A DNA stretch of 64,000 nt from CBDCFV01 sp965261795 (GCA_965261795.1 OZ253476.1:4588001-4652000); one strand, 5' to 3'. Shown: positions 28,130 to 36,952, numbered from the stretch's first letter. Made by a program: numbers and translations. Notes: a model not told the origin generated them from the sequence alone.

Positions 28130-28477
28130 TCCACCGGAGGTCAAAGTCGGCCCGGGCCTTGGCCTCGGCGTCGCTCACCTTGTCGTGGGACTGGAGCAGC
28201 AACGCTGTCGCCAGCAGGCTGGGCGGCACACTGTCCCGGCCGTTGTCGGCGCAGTAGAACCCGGCGAAATCAGGGTCCCGGAACAGGCGGCCCCGCAGTG
28301 ATGCCAACAGTCCGTAGTAGGTGTCCCGCCCCACGTGGTCCAGATACAACCGGTCCGCTTCCCAGAGGCCCCTCTGGTCCGACCGCTCTCCCATCATGCT
28401 CAAGCCCTCGCTATTTCTTGATGGCTCAAGTATAGCTGACCACCCGCCTGAAGCCAGTTTCCGGCCACGTTTCTAGG

Positions 28478-29302
28478 AGACTCATGTTTCACAGAAATTC
28501 CCGCGTCATCCTGGCCGCCTTCGTCGCCGGAGTCCTGATTGAGGGTTTTACCACTAACATAGCGAAGTCTTTCTTCATCACCGGAAGAGTCCGTGAGCAG
28601 GGTCTCCGTCGATTGGGGCAGAATAATCGCCACATGGTGGAAATATTCCTTCCTGGCGGCTTGTACCGGAATGGCGATGGATGGAAACTCTCCGTTCGGA
28701 TCCGGATAATTCATGCACGGATAAGACACCTCCTGAACCGGTCGGACGAGTGGGATTTCGAAGCTTGGGGGGTGCACATCAGCGCGGCCCACTTGGGCTA
28801 TGCCATTTCCTCTTTTTCGGCCAGGTTGTTGAAACACATGAAAACCCTGGGCGCGAAATACAATGACGCAGAGTACGCCAGTTTCATGGACGTTTGGCGT
28901 TACAGCGGTTACTTGATGGGTATACCTGAAACTATCCTCTTTCACGATGCTACCGACGCCTTGAAACTTTATGACGTCGGTAGTGTGTGCGAGCCTAAGT
29001 ACCAGACCGAATCGGTATTGATGGCCCATTCTTTGGTCAACTCGGCCCCATTAATTGCCGGTATGACCGAACCGGAGGAACGGCGCAACTTGGCCCGGTA
29101 TGTGTACCGGGTTTCCCGTGGACTTATCGGAAAAGAAACCGCCGACGCACTGAGGTACCCTCGGCTTTCTTCTTTTGGAGTCGTCCAGTGGTTCAAGATG
29201 CAACAGCGTTATGACTACATCCTGAGCAAGTTGTTTCCTGGTATGGCCAAAACCAACAATTTCACCAGGTTCACCGGCCTGCTGGACGCTTCGTTAGTTT
29301 GA
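28478..29302 (+). pseudogene. MpaB/DUF2236 oxygenase gene, 3' fragment
   Basis: The C-terminal three quarters of the oxygenase begun at 26241: MFHRNSRVILAAFVAGVLIEG, TTNIAKSFFITGRVREQGLRR, VRIRIIHARIRHLL, WGVHISAAHLGYAI and FMDVWRYSGYLMGIPE. The ATG at 28484 could allow translation of a truncated 272-residue protein, but without the N-terminal domain it is probably inactive. Coding remains intact after the IS, which suggests that the insertion is recent. Confidence 0.85.
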
Positions 29303-29486
29303 CGAGGGAGGAATCCGCTACGAATTGCCCGACCACGTATACGTCGAAGAATCCAGGCAGTGGTGACGGGAGCGCATCCTCCCATTCTATTCCCAGCCTT
29401 CCCAGCACATCCTGGGAACATCCCTCGTTTCAGGGCAATCGCATTTTTAACTACCAGTGCACCAGACAGGCCAAATCTGCCGTAAA

Positions 29487-29672
29487 ACCTTCCGTCATTC
29501 CCGCAAAACCTTCCGTCATTCAAAACCTTCCGTCATTCCCGCGAAGGAACGTCACCCCCGCGAAGGCGGGGGCGGGAATCCACACTGCCTCCCATAAGCA
29601 AATTTACCCTTTCCAACGACTATGGATTCCCGTTTCCACGGGAATGACGCCTGCCCTCGTGAAGACGGGGGA
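29487..29672. repeat. Hairpin repeat cluster in a 516-bp intergenic stretch
   Basis: Several partial and whole copies of the TTCCGTCATTCCCGC repeat lie here, including a CGTCACCCCCGCGAAGGCGG variant. A complementary copy (GGATTCCCGTTTCCACGGGA) closes the cluster in the opposite orientation. The remainder of 29303-29818 shows no gene. Confidence 0.75.
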
Positions 29673-29818
29673 TTAAATGGGACGCCAAGCTTTTTAACGC
29701 GATTCTCTATCCCTCGTTTGCGTTGGCCTTGGCGGTGTTTTATGATTAGCTCCGGATCGAGGAGGGGCGTCACGCCAACAACCTCAAGGAGCTACGAGAC
29801 AATCAGGAGTGAACTGTT

Positions 29819-30595
29819 ATGAGTCGCCAGGCCATTAAGACCGACCAAGTAGACCGGGTCGCTATCGTCACGCTGAACCGTCCCGATGTATTGAACGCCC
29901 TGAACCTGCAACTGGTCACCGAGTTGGACGAGGCCATCAGTGAGATGGAGCGCGACGACGGTGTTGGGGCTATCATCATCACCGGGGCCGGTGAGAGGGC
30001 CTTTTCGGCCGGCGCAGACATCCACGAGAACCGGGAACTGTCCAACGATGATAACCGGGAGGCAATCACTGAGAAGAGGTCCGAGTACACGTGGCATCTT
30101 GCCACCTGCGCCAAACCGGTGATCGGGGCCATCAACGGCCTGTGCTACGGGGGCGGCACCGTAATGGCCACGTCGCTGGACTTCCTTGTAGGCTGCGAGC
30201 GTTCCAGCTTTAGGTTCCTCGCGGTGAACTACGGCCAGATGAACGCCACATGGAGCCTTCCCGTTCTGGTCGGCCTGCCAAGGGCCAAAGAACTGCTGTA
30301 TAGCGGACGTGAGGTATTCGCCGACGAGGCCTACCACATGGGATTGATCAACCACTTGGTGCCGTCGGAGCAGTTGATGGACAAGGCGGTGGAGATCGCC
30401 GCCGGCATCGCCAAGAACCGGGTCGAGGGCGTGGCCAACATCAAGCAGATGCTGCACGAACACAGCGGCCTCTCCATGGAAGAGCAGTACCGCAACGAAA
30501 TAAACGCCCGCTCCGGCCGGTTCAAAGGCCTGTCGGTTGAAGACGGCTTCAAGGAATTCCTGGACCGCAAAGGGCGCAAGCCTATATCTTCCTGA
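29819..30595 (+). CDS. Enoyl-CoA hydratase/isomerase family protein
   Basis: 258-residue crotonase-fold enzyme acting on acyl-CoA thioesters in the cytoplasm. It has VAIVTLNRPDVLNALN, AFSAGADIHENREL (oxyanion hole 1), KPVIGAINGLCYGGGTVMAT (oxyanion hole 2) and LLYSGREVFADEAYHMGLIN. The two glutamates of a classical hydratase are not both evident near the second oxyanion segment (FLAVNYGQMNATW), so the reaction may be an isomerisation or a hydrolysis instead. AGGAG lies 9 nt before the ATG. Stand-alone gene preceding a transporter. Confidence 0.88.
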   Translation: MSRQAIKTDQVDRVAIVTLNRPDVLNALNLQLVTELDEAISEMERDDGVGAIIITGAGERAFSAGADIHENRELSNDDNREAITEKRSEYTWHLATCAKPVIGAINGLCYGGGTVMATSLDFLVGCERSSFRFLAVNYGQMNATWSLPVLVGLPRAKELLYSGREVFADEAYHMGLINHLVPSEQLMDKAVEIAAGIAKNRVEGVANIKQMLHEHSGLSMEEQYRNEINARSGRFKGLSVEDGFKEFLDRKGRKPISS

Positions 30596-30648
30596 AAAGG
30601 CCCAGACTCCCGAATATCTTACCGCCCCCAGCCAATGCGCTAGGGGCG

Positions 30649-32094
30649 TTGATTGAGGCCCTCAAGGCCGGGTGCTCTTTGCGCTATACGTTTCCCCTCA
30701 CTATCAGCCAAGGCTTTCCGATGGCGTTGAAGGCAGGTACGGCCGTTCTGGTTTTCTTCGCCGTGCTGTTGGCCCCAAGCCCCGATGGTTTGACGCCCGA
30801 AGGCCAAAGGGCGCTGGCGGTCATGGCTCTCGCGGTAGTCCTATGGGCCACTGAAGCCGTACCCATTGCCGTGACCGGCCTAGCTTGCGTGGTGCTGCTG
30901 GTGCTGGTCAACGCTGTCTCAGGCGTCGGCCAAGCCCTGTACGGCTTTTCTCAGCCGGTGTCCTATTTCCTGATCGGAATACTCTCCTTGGGGTTGGCTG
31001 TCCATAAGTCCGGACTCGCCCAGCGCATCGCCGTATATCTCGTCCGCTTGGCGTCGGGCAACCCCAAAAGTCTGTACTTTCAAATGCTGGTCTCCTTCGC
31101 GGTGTTGACCTTCGCATTACCGTCGGCCAGCACTCGCGGCGCCATCATGGTGTACATCTACGAACAGGTTCTGGCCCATTGGCAAGTGCCTGCCGGGACC
31201 ACCCTTCACAAAGGGATCATGATGGCCATGGGATCACTCAACCGGCTGGCGTCCACCGCCTTGCTCGCCGGAGGCATCACTCCCGTCGTGGCGTCGTCGC
31301 TGCTTGGAGACTTTTCCTGGGGCCGTTGGTTCGTCCTGATGGCCCTGCCCTTCTACAGCCTCCTGCTCTTCGGCGGGTTGGCGTTGTTCTTTGTCTACAG
31401 ATCAGGGTTCAGAGTAGCGCCGACGTCCAACTTGGAGTTGCCTCTACTCGGGCCGGTGACATGGGCCGAGAAAAAGGCTGCGGCAATCGCGACGTGCACC
31501 GCCCTGCTCTGGTTCACCGACTTCGCCCACGGACTGCACCCGGCGGTGCCGGCTCTGATCGCCATGTGCGCCATCCTCATGCCGGGCATCGGCCTGTTGT
31601 CGTGGCGCGACCTGGAACGGGAACTGGGTTGGAGTGTATTCATCGTCGTTGCTACGTCCCTGTCGTTGGCCCAGGCCCTGGTGATTACCGGCGCCGCATC
31701 CTGGTTCGCCGAAACCTTGGTCAGCGGCGCCGACAGCTTGCACGATTCCCCGCTCATCCTGCTGCTGGCGTTGTGCGTTGCTGCTGCTTTGGTGCGAGTG
31801 ATGATGACCAACATAGCCGGGTATCTGGCCTTCATGGTCCCGGTAGTGATGGCCGCTGCCGGTCCCTTGGGGCTCAACCCGTTGGTTTGCGGCCTCGTGG
31901 TGGTGGTGGTCGGAGACTCCATAGTCTATTATCCGGCCAGCGCCACCGCCAGCGTAATCATCTACCAGCGGGCCAACCTCCCCGCCTTGGAGGTGTTGCG
32001 GTTTGGCCTCATCATGACCGTCGTTACCGTGCTGGTCCTGTTCGCCATCATCATCCCGTATTGGGACCTGATCGGCCTCCCTTTAACCTCATAA
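30649..32094 (+). CDS. SLC13/DASS family anion permease
   Basis: 481 residues (TTG at 30649; the ATG at 30721 would give 457). Twelve or so hydrophobic segments. LTPEGQRALAVMALAVVLWATEAVPIAVTGL is the first DASS block (split here over helices 2 and 3), with LPSASTRGAI and TNIAGYLAFMVPV at the two hairpin tips where SNT-type motifs normally bind sodium and carboxylate. Both are degenerate, so the substrate may not be a classical dicarboxylate. Probably sodium-coupled uptake of organic or inorganic anions. A cupin gene follows 36 bp downstream. Confidence 0.85.
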   Translation: MIEALKAGCSLRYTFPLTISQGFPMALKAGTAVLVFFAVLLAPSPDGLTPEGQRALAVMALAVVLWATEAVPIAVTGLACVVLLVLVNAVSGVGQALYGFSQPVSYFLIGILSLGLAVHKSGLAQRIAVYLVRLASGNPKSLYFQMLVSFAVLTFALPSASTRGAIMVYIYEQVLAHWQVPAGTTLHKGIMMAMGSLNRLASTALLAGGITPVVASSLLGDFSWGRWFVLMALPFYSLLLFGGLALFFVYRSGFRVAPTSNLELPLLGPVTWAEKKAAAIATCTALLWFTDFAHGLHPAVPALIAMCAILMPGIGLLSWRDLERELGWSVFIVVATSLSLAQALVITGAASWFAETLVSGADSLHDSPLILLLALCVAAALVRVMMTNIAGYLAFMVPVVMAAAGPLGLNPLVCGLVVVVVGDSIVYYPASATASVIIYQRANLPALEVLRFGLIMTVVTVLVLFAIIIPYWDLIGLPLTS

Positions 32095-32130
32095 CCTGAT
32101 CGGTTTCCCTTTGACTTTATGGAGAAAGGC

Positions 32131-32562
32131 ATGTCTCAACCACCGCTGCCCCCTTTAGCCAGACGGGCCCACGACCCTGATGTCATCGCCCCCGACGGCT
32201 CCGAAATCCGGTTGCTCGTGGACGCCCGCCATTCCGCCGCCCGCGCCAGCATGGTCGAGGTAACCCTTCCGGCAGGCCAAGTATCCCGTCCGGTCTGGCA
32301 CCGCACCGTGGAAGAAATCTGGTACATCCTGGAAGGCCGGGGCCGTGTGTGGCGTTGCCCGCCCGGCGCCTCTCCTGCTGAATCTCCTCCCGTCGAAGTA
32401 GCCCCCGGCGACGCCCTGACCATTCCGTCGGGATGGCGCTTCCAGTTCAGTGCCGACAACGATGCGCCCCTCCGATTTCTATGCTTCACCTCCCCACCCT
32501 GGCCCGGCGAAGCCGAAGCCGTCCCAGCGGAGGAAGGAGGTCTGGGGGAAGCAACGGTTTAG
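32131..32562 (+). CDS. Cupin domain protein
   Basis: 143 residues from the ATG at 32131 (GGAG 6 nt upstream; an earlier in-frame ATG at 32119 lacks a site). PVWHRTVEEIWYILEGRGRVW is cupin motif 1 with a His and Glu metal set, and VEVAPGDALTIPSGWRFQF is motif 2. A small single-domain cupin, either a sugar isomerase/dioxygenase-like enzyme or a binding protein. Likely translated from the same transcript as the SLC13 permease. Confidence 0.87.
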   Translation: MSQPPLPPLARRAHDPDVIAPDGSEIRLLVDARHSAARASMVEVTLPAGQVSRPVWHRTVEEIWYILEGRGRVWRCPPGASPAESPPVEVAPGDALTIPSGWRFQFSADNDAPLRFLCFTSPPWPGEAEAVPAEEGGLGEATV

Positions 32563-32641
32563 GGAAGTCGTAAACAAAGGCTGCTAAACTAATTCATCGG
32601 GCAGTAGGACCGTCATATAGGACTCAAGGGTAAGTACGAAA

Positions 32642-33331
32642 ATGGCTGAACAGAACAAGCAGTTCATTAAGGACATTCATTTCACCGGCGGGCGCTTTGC
32701 GCAAACCCAAGGCTGGCTGGACTTGGACGTTTTGAACGAACTGCTGGTTTACAAGGAGATACTCGTTGCTGCGGCTGGAGAAATCTGGCTACGCCAAGAC
32801 CAGGCCAGGCTTCGCGTACCGGGAGGATTTGCCAACGATTTTCGGCTGGGATTGACCGAGATTGCCGCAGGTTCCTGCTCAGTACGCTTGGAGTGCATCG
32901 TGTCGGAAACGCCCCTCGAACAGGCTGAAATTTTGCGCGACGCTGTCCACGCCGTGGATTCTACCCTCATTGCATCCCAAACCGCCGAGCCGTTACCGGA
33001 GGAAATGCCGGCTTCCGTCCTTAATATGTTCGAGAACTGGGGAAAGACGTTAAGACCGGACGAGAGCATCATGCTCACAGCGTCGGATGGCTATGTTCCT
33101 GTGTTCAATCGCGAAATTCGCGACAAACTGGCCGTCAGGACTTCTGAAATGATGCCAACTCCGTTAGTCAAGGAAGATGAGCTCGCCAACCTCACTTCCG
33201 CTGAGTCAATTCTGAAAATGGTCGCTGAAATCCACCAATCCAATCCCGAACCGGAAGGATATATTCCCCCGCCTTCCGATTTTGCCAAGAACTACAAGCA
33301 CTACCTCTATGGCTTCCCGAAAGAGGAGTAA
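32642..33331 (+). CDS. Hypothetical protein paired with a PIN toxin
   Basis: 229 residues, mixed a/b. The N-terminal 60 residues hold GGRFAQTQGWLDLDVLNELLVYKEIL, followed by a b-rich part (RLRVPGGFANDFRLGLTEIAAGSCSVRLEC). The C-terminal half is polar and ends with a tyrosine-rich tail (FAKNYKHYLYGFP). Its stop overlaps the start of the PIN gene by one base (TAATG), the spacing expected of a toxin-antitoxin pair, but it is far larger than known VapB antitoxins and has no visible DNA-binding motif. I do not recognise the family. Confidence 0.65.
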   Translation: MAEQNKQFIKDIHFTGGRFAQTQGWLDLDVLNELLVYKEILVAAAGEIWLRQDQARLRVPGGFANDFRLGLTEIAAGSCSVRLECIVSETPLEQAEILRDAVHAVDSTLIASQTAEPLPEEMPASVLNMFENWGKTLRPDESIMLTASDGYVPVFNREIRDKLAVRTSEMMPTPLVKEDELANLTSAESILKMVAEIHQSNPEPEGYIPPPSDFAKNYKHYLYGFPKEE

Positions 33332-33747
33332 TGGGGGAGGTCTTCGCGGATACCGGCTACTGGATTGCAATAGTAAACCCTCGTGACGGCTTGCATCAGA
33401 GGGCGCAAAGTATTGCCCGACAGCTTGGCCCCAACCAGATAATTACAAGCGAGATGGTGCTGGCCGAGTTTCTAAACCACATGTCACAACTTGGACAACA
33501 TGACCGCCGTCTCAGCATTGAAACGGTGAGACGGCTCCGGGCCAATTCTGCCTTAGAGATTGTGCCGCAGACCAGCACACAGTTCTGGGCTGCCACCGGG
33601 CGCTACGGAGAGCGCCTTGACCAACGCTGGAGCCTTACCGATTGCGCAAGTTTTCTGATAATGGAATCCCGGGGCATACGGGAAGCCTTAGCGCATGACG
33701 TTAATTTCGTCCAAGCAGGCTTCACCGCCCTATTGCGGGGTGTTTAG
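33331..33747 (+). CDS. PIN-domain protein (VapC-like)
   Basis: 138 residues with a full set of PIN acidic residues: VFADTGYWIA (Asp), MVLAEFLN (Glu), LTDCASFLIM (Asp) and HDVNF (Asp). VapC toxins are RNases that cut tRNA or rRNA and are held inactive by the partner gene product. Translationally coupled to the 229-residue gene upstream. It ends about 60 bp before the promoter of the tryptophan operon. Confidence 0.88.
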   Translation: MGEVFADTGYWIAIVNPRDGLHQRAQSIARQLGPNQIITSEMVLAEFLNHMSQLGQHDRRLSIETVRRLRANSALEIVPQTSTQFWAATGRYGERLDQRWSLTDCASFLIMESRGIREALAHDVNFVQAGFTALLRGV

Positions 33748-33810
33748 GGCAGCACCCGAAAGTGACATCTGGCCGTAGTACCCGGATGACCGTGTTGCCA
33801 GCGTTCTATC

Positions 33811-33840
33811 TTGACACCACCCGCAACAACCGCCCATACT
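33811..33840 (+). promoter_or_regulatory. Candidate promoter of the tryptophan operon
   Basis: TTGACA (33811-33816), 18-bp spacer, CATACT (33835-33840). The -35 is perfect; the -10 matches the consensus at four of six positions. It lies just upstream of the T-box leader, the expected place. Confidence 0.55.
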
Positions 33841-33869
33841 GGCTAATAGACAATCAAATATTCCAAAGG

Positions 33870-34171
33870 CTGTGAAGGGGAGTAGTAGTCTTCTAGCGTG
33901 GCCCAGAGAGCCGGGTTAGGTGAGAGCCGGCGCCAAGCGCGGAAAGACGAATGGACCCCGGAGCCGCAGGCCGATCATCCGAGTCCTTGGTTAACTCGGT
34001 GCTAGGCTGAGACGGTTGGGCGCCGTTACAGGCCCCCGGCACAGGGACCGCGTAGACTAAGGTCTCTCCCGCCGATTGAGATTCCGGTACGGCCCGTCTA
34101 CACCTTGGGGCCAGTCTGGAAATGAGGGTGGCAACACGAGTGAGACCCGTCCCTTGGGGCGGGTCTTTTAT
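33870..34171 (+). ncRNA. T-box leader, tryptophan-specific
   Basis: Leader RNA that reads uncharged tRNA and controls trpE. Stem I carries AGAG and GGTGAGAG features (33905-33929). A specifier TGG at 33952-33954 sits in the usual GAA-codon-A context. The T-box proper reads GAGGGTGGCAACACGAG at 34124-34140. Its bulge TGGC (34129-34132) would pair with a tRNA ending GCCA, which agrees with bacterial tRNA-Trp (G at position 73). It is followed by a strong terminator. Specifier, discriminator pairing and the downstream gene all point to Trp. The 5' boundary is approximate. Confidence 0.92.
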
Positions 34172-34175
34172 TTTG
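34143..34175 (+). terminator. Rho-independent terminator of the T-box leader
   Basis: GACCCGTCCC at 34143-34152 pairs with GGGGCGGGTC, followed by TTTTATTTT. Binding of uncharged tRNA-Trp to the T-box would favour the alternative antiterminator and permit transcription into trpE, 24 bp downstream. Confidence 0.9.
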
Positions 34176-34198
34176 GTTTATTCTTAAGGAGATCCTCC

Positions 34199-35653
34199 AT
34201 GTACTATCCCTCACTTGAACAGGTCAAGGCTATGGCGGGCCAAGGCAACCTTGTCCCGGTCTACAAGTCCATCAACGCCGACTTGGAAACCCCCGTGTCG
34301 GCCTACCTCAAGGTGGCCCGCGGCCCCTATTCCTACCTGCTGGAAAGCGTGGAGGGCGGGGAGCGGCTGGGCCGTTACAGTTTCATAGGCACCGAGCCGT
34401 ACAAGGTGGTGCAGACCGGCGCGGGCCTGCCGGGAGGCGAGGTCGACCCGCTGCTGCTGGTTGAGGAGGAGATGGGTCAGTACCGGTACATTCCGGTCGA
34501 CGGTCTGCCCGGCTTCCACGGCGGGGCCGTGGGTTACTTGGCCTACGACACCATCCGCTACTTCGAGCCCCGGGTGCATCCCATGCCGGCTGACCCGCAG
34601 GGTCTCCCAGAGTCGGTCTTCATGTTCGGCGAGACGATCCTGATATTCGACCACCTGCGCCACGACATCAAGGTGGTCAGCCACGCCTATCTCTACGGCG
34701 ACGTGGAAAAAGCCTATGCCGAAGCCATCCGCCGCATCGACGAAATGGTTAACAGGCTGGCCCAGCCCCTCACTCTACCTCCTGAGTTGCAGGACGGAAG
34801 TTTCGGCCCGAACGGGTCCGCTCCCATCGAGTCCAACTTCACTACCGAACGTTACGCCGAGGCCATTAACAAGTGCATCGAGTACGTCTATGCCGGCGAC
34901 ATTATCCAAGTGGTGAACTCGCAGCGTTTCTCCCGCCGCACTGATGCCCACCCCTTCCAAGTGTACCGCGCCCTCCGCAGCGTGAATCCTTCCCCCTATA
35001 TGTACTACCTCGACCTTGACAGGTTCCAGATAGTGGGCGCGGCGATAGAGACCGTCGTCAAAGTTGAGGACGGCATCGCCGCCACCCATCCCATCGCCGG
35101 CACCCGGCCCCGCGGCCGCACCCCCGGAGAGGACGACGCCAACGAGGCCGAGTTGAAGAGCAGCGAAAAGCAGCGGGCCGAACACATTATGCTGGTGGAC
35201 TTGGGCCGCAACGACATCGGCCGGGTCAGCGACCCGGGCACGGTCCACGTTACCCAACTCATGGACGTGGAGCGGTTTTCCCACGTCATGCACCTTGTGT
35301 CTCACGTAGAAGGCCGGCTGCGGAAAGACCTGACCACCTACGACGCATTGCGCTCCTGCTTCCCGGCGGGCACGGTCTCAGGCGCGCCCAAGATACGCGC
35401 CATGGAGATAATTGCCGAGGTGGAGGGTGAAAAACGCGGCCCCTACGGCGGCGCGGTAGGCTACTTCAGCTACTCCGGCAACATGGACACCGCCTTGGTG
35501 CTGCGCACCGGCATCTACAAGGACGGAACAATGTACGTTCAGGCCGGTGGCGGCATCGTAGCCGACAGTGTGGTCGAGGACGAATACCAGGAGACCCGGC
35601 ATAAGGCGGGCGCCATGATGCGGGCCATCGACCGTGCCGAGGGCCGGGAGTGA
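34199..35653 (+). CDS. trpE: Anthranilate synthase component I
   Basis: Converts chorismate and ammonia (from glutamine through TrpG) to anthranilate, the first step of tryptophan synthesis. 484 residues from the ATG at 34199, which has AAGGAG 8 nt upstream; the frame is open further 5' but that part is the T-box and terminator. LLESVEGGERLGRYSFIG is the tryptophan feedback site, and the chorismate-binding domain has GAAIETVVK, HPIAGTRPRGRTP, LGRNDIGRVS, FPAGTVSGAPKIRAMEI and YGGAVGYFSYSGNMD. Regulated by the leader upstream. First gene of the operon. Confidence 0.97.
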   Translation: MYYPSLEQVKAMAGQGNLVPVYKSINADLETPVSAYLKVARGPYSYLLESVEGGERLGRYSFIGTEPYKVVQTGAGLPGGEVDPLLLVEEEMGQYRYIPVDGLPGFHGGAVGYLAYDTIRYFEPRVHPMPADPQGLPESVFMFGETILIFDHLRHDIKVVSHAYLYGDVEKAYAEAIRRIDEMVNRLAQPLTLPPELQDGSFGPNGSAPIESNFTTERYAEAINKCIEYVYAGDIIQVVNSQRFSRRTDAHPFQVYRALRSVNPSPYMYYLDLDRFQIVGAAIETVVKVEDGIAATHPIAGTRPRGRTPGEDDANEAELKSSEKQRAEHIMLVDLGRNDIGRVSDPGTVHVTQLMDVERFSHVMHLVSHVEGRLRKDLTTYDALRSCFPAGTVSGAPKIRAMEIIAEVEGEKRGPYGGAVGYFSYSGNMDTALVLRTGIYKDGTMYVQAGGGIVADSVVEDEYQETRHKAGAMMRAIDRAEGRE

Positions 35654-35705
35654 GCCCCGGAAACATACCGGAATAGGACTTGCCTGAAAACATGGAGTTG
35701 GTCCA

Positions 35706-36284
35706 ATGCTTTTGATGATCGACAACTACGACAGCTTTACCTATAACCTCTACCAGTACTTGTCGGAGCTTGGGGCAGAGGTGATGACCTATCGAAATGA
35801 CAAGATTACCCTGGAAGAAATAGAGGACTTGGAGCCTCAGGGAATCGTCATTTCCCCCGGCCCGTCCACCCCACTTCAGGCGGGCATTTCCAACGACGTT
35901 ATCCGCCATTTTGGCCCGAAGCTACCCACGTTGGGCGTCTGCTTGGGGCACCAGTGCGTCGGCCACGTCTACGGGGCCAAAGTGGACCGGGCCGGCGAGA
36001 TCCGGCACGGCAAGACCTCCATGATCCACCACAACGGCGCCGGGGTCCTGGCCGGACTGCCTCAGCCCTTCGAAGCAATACGCTATCACTCCTTGGTGGT
36101 ATACCCCGAAACCGTCCCCGATTGCTTGGAAGTCACCGCTTGGACCGAAAACGGACTGATAATGGGGCTGCGCCACAAGGAATACCCCGTTGAAGCCGTC
36201 CAATTCCACCCGGAGTCAATTATGACCCCCGACGGCAAACACCTTTTACAGAATTTCCTCGACACGGTGGAAGCGAATGGGTGA
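35706..36284 (+). CDS. trpG: Anthranilate synthase component II (glutamine amidotransferase)
   Basis: Class I amidotransferase of 192 residues that releases ammonia from glutamine for TrpE. IDNYDSFTYNL at the start, VCLGHQCVGHVYGA with the nucleophile at Cys79, and VQFHPESIMTPDG with the catalytic His and Glu. It begins 52 bp after trpE. Downstream the operon is interrupted by about 1.5 kb of toxin-antitoxin genes before trpD. Confidence 0.96.
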   Translation: MLLMIDNYDSFTYNLYQYLSELGAEVMTYRNDKITLEEIEDLEPQGIVISPGPSTPLQAGISNDVIRHFGPKLPTLGVCLGHQCVGHVYGAKVDRAGEIRHGKTSMIHHNGAGVLAGLPQPFEAIRYHSLVVYPETVPDCLEVTAWTENGLIMGLRHKEYPVEAVQFHPESIMTPDGKHLLQNFLDTVEANG

Positions 36285-36377
36285 TCCGCAGTACTGTGTG
36301 TTGTTAGACGTTCACCCATCAAAGGTGTAGTCTGAACCAGTATCGTTGAATTGGCGTAGGACTAACGGTGTAGCTCC

Positions 36378-36602
36378 ATGAAACGGATGAAAGTTTTGGT
36401 CGAGAAGCACGTCGACGGATTCGTTGCCTACCCGGTGGGCCTGAAAGGCGTCATCGTGGGACAAGGCGACACTTATCAAGAAGTTTTGGCAGACGTAAAG
36501 TCGGCAATTTGCTTTTATGTAGAAACCTTCGGCGAAGATTCGTTGGAAGAATATACCTCAATGCTCGAAGCATATTTGGTTGACGCCGAAATTCCGGTTT
36601 GA
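36378..36602 (+). CDS. hicB: HicB-like antitoxin
   Basis: 74 residues. VLVEKHVDGFVAYPVGLKGVIVGQGDTYQEVLADVKSAI is the HicB fold (degenerate RNase H-like). There is no obvious C-terminal DNA-binding helix, so it belongs to the short HicB group. Its stop overlaps the presumed hicA start (TTGA). The last 18 bp of the gene are duplicated in tandem immediately after it (36585-36602 and 36603-36620). Located inside the tryptophan operon. Confidence 0.8.
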   Translation: MKRMKVLVEKHVDGFVAYPVGLKGVIVGQGDTYQEVLADVKSAICFYVETFGEDSLEEYTSMLEAYLVDAEIPV

Positions 36603-36859
36603 GCCGAAATTCCGGTTTGATAGGACGATTCCCCAGAGATTTATCAAGGGGCAGAGCAATCAGGGTGTTCGAGGTACTTGGATTTCGGATTGTCAAGTTG
36701 GGCGCACATATAGTCATGACTAGAGACAACGGTGACGGGGCCGAAACCTCTTTGACTATGCCAAATCATCGAACCTTGAAATCCTCCACCTTGAGGGCTA
36801 TGTGTACCCAATCGGGCGTCAGCAGGGAAGAATTCCTGCAAGCCGTCAGTCGCTCCTAA
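36599..36859 (+). CDS. hicA: HicA-like mRNA interferase toxin
   Basis: Up to 86 residues. FPRDLSRGRAIRVFEVLGFRI, then LGAHIVMTR with the catalytic-type histidine, TSLTMPNHRTLKSSTLRAM and GVSREEFLQAV follow the dsRBD-like HicA pattern. Start uncertain: TTG at 36599 overlaps the hicB stop, and TTG at 36617 is the equivalent codon in the second copy of an 18-bp duplication. Toxin cleaves mRNA when free of HicB. Likely intact. Confidence 0.78.
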   Translation: MSRNSGLIGRFPRDLSRGRAIRVFEVLGFRIVKLGAHIVMTRDNGDGAETSLTMPNHRTLKSSTLRAMCTQSGVSREEFLQAVSRS

Positions 36860-36952
36860 GGGTGGTGAATCTGTTCGGTTATGAACCTGAGGTCCGTCGC
36901 CTACGACACAATGCACAACTAATTGACCCAGAGACATCACCGAGGCATCAAC

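Larger units (their letters stand above)
26560..28397 (-). pseudogene. IS1182-family transposase, frameshifted twice
   Basis: Three consecutive frames make one DDE transposase of about 600 residues. Part one has DRLYLDHVGRDTYYGLLASL and ADFDLRWK. Part two has VALGIEVEDRPFAKSTLQVF and VALDTTNILGRGAVKDTYNL (first Asp). Part three has VSVHDPEMRHGHKSSSRRFDG..VVDTDS, EAMGDAAYGD, then CTCPAG and CPLRSQC, the cysteine-rich insert. Both breaks coincide with nearly identical 25-nt inserts (at about 28102-28129 and 27561-27588). Deleting each 25-mer restores the family sequence exactly (RWK-VALGIE and LLLQ-DVERTDDG). The extension after AATVANLTLVAGKLG is not usual for the family and runs into the terminal repeat. 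Confidence 0.88.
26559..28477 (-). mobile_element. IS1182-family insertion sequence, 1919 bp, with broken transposase
   Basis: The ends are perfect 20-bp inverted repeats: CCTAGAAACGTGGCCGGAAA at 26559-26578 and its complement at 28458-28477. The element interrupts an MpaB-type oxygenase gene. Removing exactly 26559-28477 joins codon GCC to codon AGA in frame and restores a plausible protein (...AAFA-RLMFHRNSR...), so there is no target duplication, or it has been lost. IS1182 elements are known for variable, sometimes absent, duplications. The transposase gene runs on the minus strand and its stop codon lies in the left terminal repeat. Confidence 0.92.

Noticed and set aside
34076..34198. 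N-terminal extension of trpE
   Set aside because: These codons lie in the T-box and terminator; the ATG at 34199 has the ribosome site and the family N-terminus.
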